Source: Anaeromyxobacter sp. Fw109-5
GTDB taxonomy: Bacteria > Myxococcota > Myxococcia > Myxococcales > Anaeromyxobacteraceae
Length of the DNA: 64,000 bases
NCBI RefSeq assembly: GCF_000017505.1
Contig: NC_009675.1
Coordinates: forward strand, 682,001-746,000
Direction of reading: 5' to 3'
In this document: positions 15,515 to 23,642 of the stretch, one piece after another
Layout: every line of letters starts with the position of its first letter
How positions within the stretch are numbered: the first letter of the stretch is position 1
The notes under the pieces: model-generated
Databases searched by the model: none
What the model saw: the letters and a program-made list of their open reading frames with translations, nothing else
Told to the model about the DNA's origin: nothing
Made by a program: the position numbers and the translations under genes

Positions 15515-16972
15515 ATGGCCCCCGCCCGCAAGATCCTCATCGCCGATCCCGACGCCGCCACCGTGCGCGCCCTCGCCCCCGCGCTGCGCCAGCGCGGCTA
15601 CCAGGTGCACGCCGCCCGAGACGCGTCGCGCGCGCTCCAGATCGCCATCCTGCGCTTCCCCGATCTCGTGCTGCTCGACGAGCGGGCCCCGCTCCTCGAC
15701 CCGCGAACCTTCGTGCGCATCCTGCGCACGAACCCGCGCACGGAGCGGATCCCCGTGGTCCTCACCGGCGAGAACGTGGACCCGGAGCGCGCCCGGCTCG
15801 GCACCTTCCTGCGCAAGCCCTTCAACCTCGACGAGGTGCTCGCGCGCATCGAGCAGATCTTCCGGCGCGTGGACGCCGCGCGCGCGGTGTCGAGCGAGAC
15901 CCGCGAGATCGAGGGGAACCTCGCGCAGATCCCCATCCCGGACCTCCTCCAGGTGCTCGCCTCCAACCGCAAGACGGGGCGGCTCACGGTGGAGCGCGAG
16001 GGGGAGCGCGCGGAGATCGCGCTCGCCGACGGGCGGGTGGTGGACGCCACGATGGGCGCCGCGGTGGGCGAGAAGGCGCTGTGGCGGCTCCTCACGCGGC
16101 GCGAGGGGCAGTTCGCCTTCCTGCCCGGCGCGGTGGCCGGGCCGCGGCGCATCGACCGGCGCGTGGAGGAGCTGGTGCTCGAGGGGCTCCGCCAGGCCGA
16201 CGAGATCGCCCGGCTCCTCCCGGCGCTGCCGTCGCCGCGCGACCTGGTCGAGCTCGCCGTGCACGCGAGCGAGATCCCGGCGGGCCTGCACCCGGTCACC
16301 GAGGAGGTGGTGGCGCTCCTCGCCGCGCCGCGCCGCTTCCAGGACGTGGTCGATCGTTGCCGCGCCTCCGATCTCGAGGCCATGCGCGCGTCGCTCGCCC
16401 TGCTGGAGCATGGCTACGCGCGGCGCCTCGCGCGGCCCGCGGCCTTCGACGCGCCGCCGCTCCTCGGCGCGGCGGAGCTCCACGCGCTGCGGGCGCGCAT
16501 CGCGCGCGGGCGCTCCTCGGGCGCGCAGGCGGTGGGGAAGGTGGTCGTGGTCGGCGGGGGCCCGCTCGCGCGCCGCGCCGCGCTGCAGCGCTTCCAAACC
16601 GTCCCCGGCTTCCACGCCGAGCCCGACCTGCCCGCCGGCTTCGGCACGCTCGGCCGCGTCACGCTGGGCGAGGGCGTGCGCGTGGACCTGACGGAGCTCC
16701 CGGGCGAGCGCGGGCTCCGCCCGCTGTGGCGCCCCTTCGCGGCGGGCGCGGTCGGCGCGCTCGTGCTGCTGCCGGCCGAGGAGGAGGCGCCGCTCCTGGC
16801 CGAGCTGGCGAGCGGGCTGCGCCTGCCGGTGGTCGTGTGCGGGCCGTCCGAGGCGTCCGTCCCGGCGGCGCTGCGCGACGGGCCCGGCGGGTTCGCGTTC
16901 GAGGGCAACGACCCCGCGGAGGGGCTGCGCGCGCTGCTCGCCGGCGCGGGCGCGCGCGCCGCTTCCTACTGA
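15515..16972 (+). CDS. Receiver-DUF4388 (PATAN)-degenerate small-GTPase-like protein
   Basis: A 485-residue protein. Residues 1-115 form a receiver domain (FPDLVLLDERAP, with FLRKPFNLDE as the lysine loop). Residues about 130-250 are a DUF4388 domain (IPIPDLLQVLASNRKTGRLTV). From residue 341 the chain resembles the small GTPases found in bacterial conservon-like operons: GKVVVVGGG in place of a P-loop, then GFGTLGRVTLGEGVRVDL and ELPGERGLRPLW (392-403) in the switch II position. The GKT/S nucleotide motif is missing, so it is probably a non-hydrolysing relic. The ATG at 15515 is 14 bp after the previous stop. Confidence 0.78.
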   Translation: MAPARKILIADPDAATVRALAPALRQRGYQVHAARDASRALQIAILRFPDLVLLDERAPLLDPRTFVRILRTNPRTERIPVVLTGENVDPERARLGTFLRKPFNLDEVLARIEQIFRRVDAARAVSSETREIEGNLAQIPIPDLLQVLASNRKTGRLTVEREGERAEIALADGRVVDATMGAAVGEKALWRLLTRREGQFAFLPGAVAGPRRIDRRVEELVLEGLRQADEIARLLPALPSPRDLVELAVHASEIPAGLHPVTEEVVALLAAPRRFQDVVDRCRASDLEAMRASLALLEHGYARRLARPAAFDAPPLLGAAELHALRARIARGRSSGAQAVGKVVVVGGGPLARRAALQRFQTVPGFHAEPDLPAGFGTLGRVTLGEGVRVDLTELPGERGLRPLWRPFAAGAVGALVLLPAEEEAPLLAELASGLRLPVVVCGPSEASVPAALRDGPGGFAFEGNDPAEGLRALLAGAGARAASY

Positions 16973-17007
16973 CGACCGGGCCGCGCGGCGCGCCGGAGGA
17001 GGTGGTG

Positions 17008-17820
17008 ATGCGGATCCCGATCTGGCAGGTGGACGCGTTCACCGAGCGCGTGTTCGCCGGGAACCCGGCGGCGGTGTGCACCCTCGAGCGCTGGCTCCCG
17101 GACGAGACGCTCCGCGCCGTCGCCGCCGAGAACGCCCTCTCCGAGACCGCCTTCCTCGTGCGGGAGGGCGGCGAGGGCGGCGAGTACGCCATCCGCTGGT
17201 TCACGCCGGAGGTCGAGGTGGACCTCTGCGGCCACGCCACGCTCGCCTCCGGCTTCGTGGTCCTCTCGGTGCTCGAGCCCGCGCGCGCCGCCGTGACGTT
17301 CCGCTCCCAGAGCGGCCTGCTCGGCGTGTCGCGCGGCGAGGGTGGCCGGCTCGTCATGACCTTCCCGCGAAGGGCCCCGGCGCCGGTCGAGCCGCCGCCG
17401 CTGCTCGTGGGCGCGCTCGGCCGACGGCCGCTCGAAACGCTCCGCGCCCGCGACCTCGTCGCCGTGCTGGACAGCGAGGACGCCGTGCGCGCCGCCGCGC
17501 CCGACCTCGCCGCGGTCGCCGGGCTCGACGCGCTGGGGCTCGCGATCACCGCGCCGGGGAGCCGGGGCGCGGACTTCGTGTCCCGCTACTTCGCGCCCCA
17601 GGCGGGCGTGCCGGAGGACCCGGTCACCGGCTCAGCGCACTGCACGCTCGCGCCGTACTGGGCGGCGCGCCTCGGCAAGCGCCGCCTCCTCGCGCACCAG
17701 GTCTCGCGCCGCGGCGGCGTGGTCGAGTGCGAGGACACGGGCGAGGCGGTGGTGCTCGCCGGACGAGCGGCCCTCTACCTCACCGGCGAGCTCACCCTGC
17801 CGGACGCCGGCTCGCGCTGA
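17008..17820 (+). CDS. PhzF-family isomerase/epimerase
   Basis: A 270-residue PhzF-fold protein. It opens IWQVDAFTERVFAGNPAAVC, carries the conserved acid in NALSETAF at about residue 45, has WFTPEVEVDLCGHATL in the middle and EDPVTGSAHCTLAPYW near the end. The fold is the same two-lobed one as DapF, but the substrates of most PhzF proteins are unknown. There is no phenazine cluster here. The ATG at 17008 has a strong GGAGGAGG site at 16995-17002. It is probably the last gene of the dapF-led operon. Confidence 0.85.
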   Translation: MRIPIWQVDAFTERVFAGNPAAVCTLERWLPDETLRAVAAENALSETAFLVREGGEGGEYAIRWFTPEVEVDLCGHATLASGFVVLSVLEPARAAVTFRSQSGLLGVSRGEGGRLVMTFPRRAPAPVEPPPLLVGALGRRPLETLRARDLVAVLDSEDAVRAAAPDLAAVAGLDALGLAITAPGSRGADFVSRYFAPQAGVPEDPVTGSAHCTLAPYWAARLGKRRLLAHQVSRRGGVVECEDTGEAVVLAGRAALYLTGELTLPDAGSR

Positions 17821-17866
17821 GGGACGACGTCTCCCGCCCCGACCGTGAGCCGACAGAAGGAGGTCG

Positions 17867-18187
17867 CTAGGAGCCGGCAGGCTCGGCCGCGTCGCCCAGG
17901 ACCGCCCGGACGAGCGGGCTCGTGCAGAGCAGCCGGAACTCGGCGCGGGTGAGCCACGCCGTCCGCGAGGAGCGCTTCCCGCGCAGCACGAGGCGCACGC
18001 GCTCCGCCTCGCGCGCGACCGTCGCGGAGGCGCCGGCGGACAGGTCGCGCTCGAGCGAGCGGAGGTGTCGGTGGATCCGCAGGGCGCGCTTGCCCTCGGG
18101 CGAGGAGAGGGCGTGGAAATAGCGGTTCCGGCTGAAGCCCGGGTCCTCCCGGAGCCGCTCGACGGCGCGCGTGACGAAGTCCGGCAT
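17867..18187 (-). CDS. Conserved-looking hypothetical protein, basic
   Basis: A 106-residue protein starting MPDFVTRAVERLREDPG. It is rich in Arg and Leu and mostly helical, with a run RAEFRLLCTSPLVRAVLGD near the C-terminus. I recognise no domain. Codon use matches its neighbours (G/C at third positions), supporting a real gene. An upstream in-frame ATG at 18226 would add 13 residues. It converges with the PhzF gene. Confidence 0.55.
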   Translation of the reverse strand: MPDFVTRAVERLREDPGFSRNRYFHALSSPEGKRALRIHRHLRSLERDLSAGASATVAREAERVRLVLRGKRSSRTAWLTRAEFRLLCTSPLVRAVLGDAAEPAGS

Positions 18188-18239
18188 CGAGAGGGACGTT
18201 AGCACCCGTCCCGCCCAGCCGGCCACCGCTCGCGAGGTG

Positions 18240-18689
18240 CTACGAGGCTCGCACGGGTGCGCCTGCGCGCTCGGCGATCGCCTGGTCGGACTGCCGGGCG
18301 GCGACGAAGCGGGCGAGCGCGTGATCGGTCCCGTACACGTGCTCCTGCAACCAGGCGGTCACCTCGCGCTCCAGGCGGAGCACGAGCCGCGCGGTCGCGC
18401 CCTCGGCCGCGAGCCAGCCCGCGAGCGCGTCGATCTGCGCGGCGAAGGCGAGGTGCTCGGCCACGTGGCGCGCGGCGTCCGGGTACTCCACCTCGCGCAT
18501 GAGCCGCTCCTCCGCCGCGAAGTGATCCGAGACGTGGTGCTGGAGGAACGCGATCAGGCGGGACGCCTCGCTCCGGTCTCGGGCCAGGATGGCGTCGAGC
18601 AGCCGGTCGACGCGACGGAACAGCTCCTCGAGCTGCGCGTCGAGCTCGGCCACGCCGCTCGACAACGCAGAGGTCCACTGGAGCGCCAT
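18240..18689 (-). CDS. Hemerythrin-like protein lacking one iron ligand
   Basis: A 149-residue four-helix protein. The bacteriohemerythrin ligand set is mostly present: H56 and E60 in DHFAAEER, H75 and H79 in HVAEH, and H117 with D122 in EHVYGTD. The first ligand, normally His in the DxQH motif, is Leu (L20 in LDAQLEEL). With six of seven ligands it may hold an incomplete or altered diiron site, or have lost O2 binding. The ATG at 18689 gives the normal hemerythrin start. Single gene, no operon partner visible. Confidence 0.78.
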   Translation of the reverse strand: MALQWTSALSSGVAELDAQLEELFRRVDRLLDAILARDRSEASRLIAFLQHHVSDHFAAEERLMREVEYPDAARHVAEHLAFAAQIDALAGWLAAEGATARLVLRLEREVTAWLQEHVYGTDHALARFVAARQSDQAIAERAGAPVRAS

Positions 18690-18883
18690 GAGTTTCCCCC
18701 CCGGGCCGCCATGGTCGCGCGACGATCTGACGGAGCGTATGAGCGGCTGCGAGCGATGGCACGCTCCTGGTTGACGGCCATCACGGAGCACCCCGAGAGG
18801 AGCGCCGCCGCGGCAGCCAGTCACACGCCTAGGGTGGAGAACGCCCGGCTTCCGATGACCTCTGCTCGGACCGCCTCCCCACG

Positions 18884-20308
18884 TCAGGTGGGAATGGCGG
18901 TGGTCGTGGAGACGATGCGGGACAGCACGGCGCGCTCGCGGCGGCCCGAGGGACCGACGACGACGGCGACGAGGTTGCGGCGTCTGAACGTCTCGGCGGC
19001 GACGCGGCGGACGTCGGCGGGCGTGACGCCCTCGACGCGCCGGCAGCGGTCCTCGAAGCTCTCCGGCGCGGAGAGCACCTCGCCGGCGCCGTACCAGCCG
19101 GCGAGGTCCGCCGCGCTGTCGAGCGAGAAGGCGAGCGTCATGCGGTGGCGCCGCTGGACCCGCAGGAGCTCCTCCTCCGGCATGGGCTGCTCGGCGAGCG
19201 CGCCCAGCACGCGGAGGATCTCCTCGAGGACGCGCGGGAGCTTGCGCGGGGCGCACGCCCCGTCCACGACGGTCATGCCCGCGTCGGCGAACGTGTCGAT
19301 GCCGGCGTGCAGCGAGTACGCGAGCCCGCGCCGCTCGACGATCTCGAAGGGGAGCCGCGAGGAGAGCCCGTCGTCGAGGATGCGGCGGATGCAGAGGTGC
19401 ACCGGGTAGTCCGGGTGGCGCTCGGGCGGGCAGGGGAACGAGAGCGAGAACTCGGCCTGCGCGTCGTCGTGCTCGACGAGCTCGAGGCGCGGCCCCTCCG
19501 GCCAGGGCGGCGGCGCGAGATCGGTGCTCGGCTTGCCGCGCGGCAGGAGCCCGAGGTGCTCCTCCGCGAGGGCCTCCACCTCGCTCGCGCGCACCGGCCC
19601 CGCCACGGCGAGGACGAGGTTCGACCCCGTGTAGAAGCGCTGGTGGTGGGCGCGCACGTCGCGGCGCGCGAGGCGCCGCACGATCTGCGGCGTGCCGGCG
19701 ATCTTGTAGCCGAGCGGGTGGTCCCCGAAGACGATCCGCTTCGACAGGTTGTCGGGGTCGATGTCGCGGCCGTCGGCGTCCACCTCGTCGAGGATCTCCT
19801 CCAGGATCACCTCGCGCTCGACGTCCATCTCCTTCAGCAGGGGCCGGCGGATGAGGTCGCCCAGGATGGCGAGGCCGGTGCCCACCTCGTCCGGGTGGAT
19901 GGGCGTGTAGTAGCAGCCGTGATCGCGGGCGGTGATGCCGTTGAGGCTCCCGCCGGCGCTCTCGACCGCGGCGTTCATGGCGACCGTGTCCGGCCAGGCC
20001 AGCGAGCCGCGGAAGAACAGGTGCTCGAGGAAGTGCGAGACTCCGTTCCGGGCCGCCGTCTCGTGCCGGGAGCCCGCCCGGACGTAGAGCGCGATCATCG
20101 CGGAATGCAGCCCCGGGGCCCCCGCGGTGAGCACCCGCAGCCCGTTCGGCAGCACGGCGCGGTGCACCTCGCCCCAGTTCTCGCGCGGGCGCCTGGGGCG
20201 CGCCGCGACGCGCTGGCGGGAATCGCCGGCGCGGATCAACGCGCCGGTCGCCTTCTGCGGGAGCAGCTTCCGTCGCTTTCGCCGGATCTCGTGCCTCGGG
20301 TGCCTCAT
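18884..20308 (-). CDS. M16 (insulinase/processing-peptidase) family zinc protease
   Basis: A 474-residue M16 peptidase with the inverted zinc motif HFLEH in GVSHFLEHLFFRG, and the downstream acidic ligand in EREVILEEILDEVD. The C-terminal half (RRILDDGLSSRLPFEIVERRGLAYSLHAG) is the second M16 domain. The first 45 residues are basic and without a clear signal peptide; a later start is possible. Its ATG overlaps the stop of the histidine kinase (ATGA), so the two genes are coupled. Substrate unknown; YmxG-like processing proteases are the closest type. Confidence 0.88.
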   Translation of the reverse strand: MRHPRHEIRRKRRKLLPQKATGALIRAGDSRQRVAARPRRPRENWGEVHRAVLPNGLRVLTAGAPGLHSAMIALYVRAGSRHETAARNGVSHFLEHLFFRGSLAWPDTVAMNAAVESAGGSLNGITARDHGCYYTPIHPDEVGTGLAILGDLIRRPLLKEMDVEREVILEEILDEVDADGRDIDPDNLSKRIVFGDHPLGYKIAGTPQIVRRLARRDVRAHHQRFYTGSNLVLAVAGPVRASEVEALAEEHLGLLPRGKPSTDLAPPPWPEGPRLELVEHDDAQAEFSLSFPCPPERHPDYPVHLCIRRILDDGLSSRLPFEIVERRGLAYSLHAGIDTFADAGMTVVDGACAPRKLPRVLEEILRVLGALAEQPMPEEELLRVQRRHRMTLAFSLDSAADLAGWYGAGEVLSAPESFEDRCRRVEGVTPADVRRVAAETFRRRNLVAVVVGPSGRRERAVLSRIVSTTTAIPT

Positions 20309-21861
20309 CGCGTGCTGGCCGCCTCCACCGGCCCCTCCATCGGTTCGTCCGCCGCCGCCGGCAGGCGGACGACGAACGTGGTCCCTTGCCCGACCGTGCT
20401 GTCGCAGCGGATCGAGCCCCCGTGCTCCACGACCACCTGCCGGGTGAACGCGAGGCCGAGCCCGGTCCCGCGCTCCTTCGTCGAGTAGAACGCCTCGAAG
20501 ATGCGCGTCAGGTCACCTGGGGGGATCCCCCCGCCGGTGTCGGAGACCTCCGCCTCGATCGCGTCCCCCACGCGACGGGTCCGCACCGTGACGGTGCCCC
20601 CCGAGGGCATGGCCTCCCGGCTGTTGCGCAGGAGGTTCAGGAAGACGGCGCGGAGCTGCCCCTCGTCCGCCTGCACGGCCGGCAGGCCGGCCGCGAGCGC
20701 CCGCTCGAGCTCGATGCGAGCCGCCGCGAGCTCGGGGCCGAGGAAGTCGAGCAGGCCGGAGAGGATCTCGTTCAGGTCCTGGCGCGCCAGGGCCGGCTTG
20801 GGGAGGCGCGCGAACCGCAGGTACTCCTCGGCGACGCCGTTCAGCCGGTCGACCTCGCGCGAGATGGCCGAGACGAGCTGGAGCGCCTCGCGGGGCGGGA
20901 CGTCGAGCTCCGCGAGCTCCTCGGCGAGGAGCTCGGCGTTGAGGCCGATGGCGTTCAGCGGGTTGCGGATCTCGTGCGTGATCTGGGCGGAGATGCGGCC
21001 CACCGCGGCGAGCCGCTCGGCCCGCCGCAGCTCGTCCTGCTGCCGGTCGAGCGAGGCCGCCATCGCGTTGAACTCGCGCGCGAGCAGGCCGATCTCGTCC
21101 CCGCTGCGGACCGCGACCTGGCGAGAGAGATCGCCCGCCGCGACCGCCTTCACGCCCTCGGTGAGCGTCTGGATGGGCGCGAGGAGGCGCTGCGAGAGCA
21201 GGGCCGCGCCGACGCCGATGCCGAGCGCGATGAGCGAGTAGATGACGATGAGCGCGACCGTCCGGCCCTCCGAGCGCTCTGCCGCCCGCACGCGGTCGGC
21301 GATCTGGCTCTCCAGGGCCACCTGCAGGAGCTTCACGTCCAGTGAAAGACCCTTCTCGAGCTGCCGGACCTCCTGCGCGCGCGCCTCGAAGGCGGCCGCG
21401 GTGCTCGGGTCCTGGCCCTCGCCCGCCTCCAGCGCGTCGAAGAGCGCGCGGGCCTTCCCGTCGTACTCCGACCAGCGCGCCCCCAGGGCCTGAAGGCGGC
21501 CCTCGACGTCCTGGAGGAAGCGCGCGTCGTCCTCGCGGGCGAGCAGCCGCGCGTCGGCCACCACCCGCTTCGCCTCCTCGATCTTCTCCCGGACGAGCGC
21601 CGGGAAGTGCGCCCGCGCGACGGGGAGGTAGGCCTGCCTCGCGGAGCGGTCGAGCGCCCGGGCCTCGAGGGCGCGGGCGGCGACCCAGTCCTTCGTCTCC
21701 AGCTGGGCGGCGATGCGGGTCAGCGGCAGGTAGCCGGAGGAGAGCAGGCGGAGGTCCCGCCGTGCGTCGTGCAGCCGCACGATCGCGAACACGGCCACGG
21801 CGCCGAAGGCGGCGAGGGCCACCGCGAAGGTGAGGAAGATGCGGGTGGCGACGCGGCGCAT
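20305..21861 (-). CDS. Membrane-bound NtrB-type sensor histidine kinase
   Basis: A 518-residue kinase. Transmembrane helix 1 is at residues about 8-28 and helix 2 at about 205-227, with a 170-residue, mostly helical periplasmic sensor between them. A HAMP domain follows (APIQTLTEGVKAVAAGDL), then the dimerisation helix with the phospho-accepting His in ITHEIRNPLNAIGLN and the ATPase motifs NLLRNSREAM, DTGGGIP and GTGLGLAF. The type is usually paired with sigma-54 activators, but no response regulator is adjacent. It is coupled to the downstream M16 peptidase gene, hinting at envelope quality sensing. Confidence 0.88.
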   Translation of the reverse strand: MRRVATRIFLTFAVALAAFGAVAVFAIVRLHDARRDLRLLSSGYLPLTRIAAQLETKDWVAARALEARALDRSARQAYLPVARAHFPALVREKIEEAKRVVADARLLAREDDARFLQDVEGRLQALGARWSEYDGKARALFDALEAGEGQDPSTAAAFEARAQEVRQLEKGLSLDVKLLQVALESQIADRVRAAERSEGRTVALIVIYSLIALGIGVGAALLSQRLLAPIQTLTEGVKAVAAGDLSRQVAVRSGDEIGLLAREFNAMAASLDRQQDELRRAERLAAVGRISAQITHEIRNPLNAIGLNAELLAEELAELDVPPREALQLVSAISREVDRLNGVAEEYLRFARLPKPALARQDLNEILSGLLDFLGPELAAARIELERALAAGLPAVQADEGQLRAVFLNLLRNSREAMPSGGTVTVRTRRVGDAIEAEVSDTGGGIPPGDLTRIFEAFYSTKERGTGLGLAFTRQVVVEHGGSIRCDSTVGQGTTFVVRLPAAADEPMEGPVEAASTR

Positions 21862-22026
21862 GGGAGGGGGGCGAATCCTAGCGCGGTGCGGCCCCGCCGC
21901 CCCGCCGAATCGTTCCTAACCCCCCGCCCCGGCGAGCGCCCGTGGTGAGCGCCTGCCCGCGCCGCTCCTTCCCAAGATGCGCGGAGGTCTGTTAGTTACC
22001 GGGACCTCCACCGGAGCACATCTCCC

Positions 22027-22854
22027 ATGACCGGACTCTTCGCCTTCCTCGCCCTCCTGGGCGTCCTCGCAGCCGTCGGCTTCTTCCTCTCCGCCCGCAC
22101 CGCGCGTGCCGAGCTCGCCGCCCGAACGGGCGACCGCGCCAGGCTCGAGGCCGACGCGGAGGCGGCGCGCAAGGCGGCGCAGGACGCCAGGGCGGAGGCG
22201 AAGAAGACGCGGGACGAGGCGAGCGCGCTGCGGGCGGATCTCGAGCGCGCGAAGAAGAAGGCCTTCGAGCAGCAGGAGGCCGCGCGCCGCGCCGGCGGCG
22301 CCCCCGCGCTGCGCGAGGAGATCGACAAGCTCGCCGCGCGTCTCGCGGAGGCGCGCGCCGAGGCGGGGCACCAGGCCGAGCGCGCCCGCGCCCTCGACGC
22401 GGAGCTGCAGAGGGTGAACGCCCAGCTGGAGCGGGCTCGCAGCCGGCCGGTGGAGGCCGCGCCGGCGCCGGCGCCCACGCCCGCCGCGGCGCCAGTCGCG
22501 GCGCCCGCCGCCGACGACGGGCGGCTCGCGGCCGAGAAGGACCGTGCCGACAAGGCCGAGGCGAAGCTCGCCGAGGCGCGCAAGCGGATCGCCGAGCTGG
22601 ACCATGATCTCAAGGCCGTCAGGGGCCGGCTCGAGACGGAGAAGCGCGTCTACATGGTGCAGAAGGGCGAGCTCGGGCTCGCCGCCGACCGCTACGCGGA
22701 GCTGCGCCGCCGCCACGACTCGCTGCGCAAGGAGCACGAGGAGCTCGTCGAGGCCGTCCGGCAGGCGGCGCGCGAGGAGCGCCGCCTCGCCGAGGCCGGC
22801 GCCGCGAAGGGAACGGGCGGGGGGAACGAGCCCGCCGGCGGGACCGCCGCGTAG
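22027..22854 (+). CDS. Membrane-anchored coiled-coil protein, function unknown
   Basis: A 275-residue protein. One N-terminal membrane helix (LFAFLALLGVLAAVGFFLSA, residues about 4-23) is followed by two long Ala/Glu/Arg/Lys-rich coiled coils (about 30-140 and 170-260) split by an Ala/Pro linker (PAPAPTPAAAPVAAPAA). No catalytic motif is seen. The ATG at 22027 has a CGGAG site 14 bp upstream. It may be a structural or trafficking protein of the inner membrane; I do not recognise a named family. Confidence 0.75.
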   Translation: MTGLFAFLALLGVLAAVGFFLSARTARAELAARTGDRARLEADAEAARKAAQDARAEAKKTRDEASALRADLERAKKKAFEQQEAARRAGGAPALREEIDKLAARLAEARAEAGHQAERARALDAELQRVNAQLERARSRPVEAAPAPAPTPAAAPVAAPAADDGRLAAEKDRADKAEAKLAEARKRIAELDHDLKAVRGRLETEKRVYMVQKGELGLAADRYAELRRRHDSLRKEHEELVEAVRQAAREERRLAEAGAAKGTGGGNEPAGGTAA

Positions 22855-22859
22855 CGGAA

Positions 22860-22899
22860 ACCCCGTTCGCCCGTAGCCTCACCGCAGGCGAGGCGGGGT
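22860..22899. terminator. Possible bidirectional terminator between convergent genes
   Basis: ACCCCG (22860-22865) pairs with CGGGGT (22894-22899), with further pairing of CGCC and GGCG inside. It sits between the stops at 22854 and 22917. Loop and stem are imperfect and there is no strong T-run. Confidence 0.35.
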
Positions 22900-22916
22900 C
22901 GAGGGGACGCCGCCGC

Positions 22917-23561
22917 TCAGGTGCGCGGCGCTTCCTCGGACGCGTTCGCGAGCAGCTTGAACAGCGGGGCGAGGTCGCGGAACACGCCCAGCAGATCGCC
23001 GAGCGAGAGGCTCCGCGCCTCCTCGCGCGACCACGCGATGCCCACGTCGAGCCCGTCGGCGCCGGGCGCGAGGTCGTCCGCGAGCTCCTGCCAGAAGGCC
23101 GGCGTGTGCGCCGGGGCGAGCTCGGGCAGCTCCTCGAAGTTCCAGTCGTTGAAGCTGCGCAGCTTTCGGAACGGCTTTCCCTTGCGGGAGAGGGCGGGCG
23201 CCTCGCGGGTGAGCGCGCGCTGCATCGCCTCGCGGCAGGGGGAGTCGCCCTTCACGCCGACCCGGGCGTGGAGGTGGTCGCGGGTGACGACCACCGCGAG
23301 GTACGGCAGGCCGCGGTAGCCCCGGGGGCTCTCGCAGAAGGTCACGAGCGCCTCGTCCTGCGCGACGCCCTTGCGGCGGGCCACCTTCCCCGGGTGCACG
23401 AAGAGGCCCCGGCCGGCGACGCGGGACAGCCCGGCCACGCAGTGGTTGCCGATGTCGGCGAGCTTCGGCTGGAGCTTCGCCTCGAGCGCGGCGGAGCGCG
23501 CGTCCGGATCGTCGATCTCGAAGAGCCCGAAGTCCGATGGGCCGATGCCGAGGCCTGCCAT
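22917..23561 (-). CDS. DUF1054-family protein (YktB-like)
   Basis: A 214-residue protein starting MAGLGIGPSDFGLFEIDDPD. Family landmarks are LQPKLADIG, the basic stretch FVHPGKVARRKG (HVAKHxRR in relatives), and the SPRGYRGLPYLAVVV block. The family is known from Bacillus YktB, with no biochemical function assigned. The ATG at 23561 is preceded by an alternative GTG 10 codons upstream. It is divergent from the WYL regulator pair. Confidence 0.72.
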   Translation of the reverse strand: MAGLGIGPSDFGLFEIDDPDARSAALEAKLQPKLADIGNHCVAGLSRVAGRGLFVHPGKVARRKGVAQDEALVTFCESPRGYRGLPYLAVVVTRDHLHARVGVKGDSPCREAMQRALTREAPALSRKGKPFRKLRSFNDWNFEELPELAPAHTPAFWQELADDLAPGADGLDVGIAWSREEARSLSLGDLLGVFRDLAPLFKLLANASEEAPRT

Positions 23562-23602
23562 GAGCGCCCCCAGCGCGTTTGGGCGCACGATCCTATCACA
23601 CG

Positions 23603-23632
23603 TTGACTGGCCGGGCGGCGTGGGCCTAGGTT
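23603..23632 (+). promoter_or_regulatory. Putative sigma-70 promoter of the WYL operon
   Basis: TTGACT (23603-23608), an 18-bp spacer and TAGGTT (23627-23632). The expected start point is about 4 bp before the ATG at 23643, so the leader would be very short. Confidence 0.5.
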
Positions 23633-23642
23633 CTGCCCTCCG

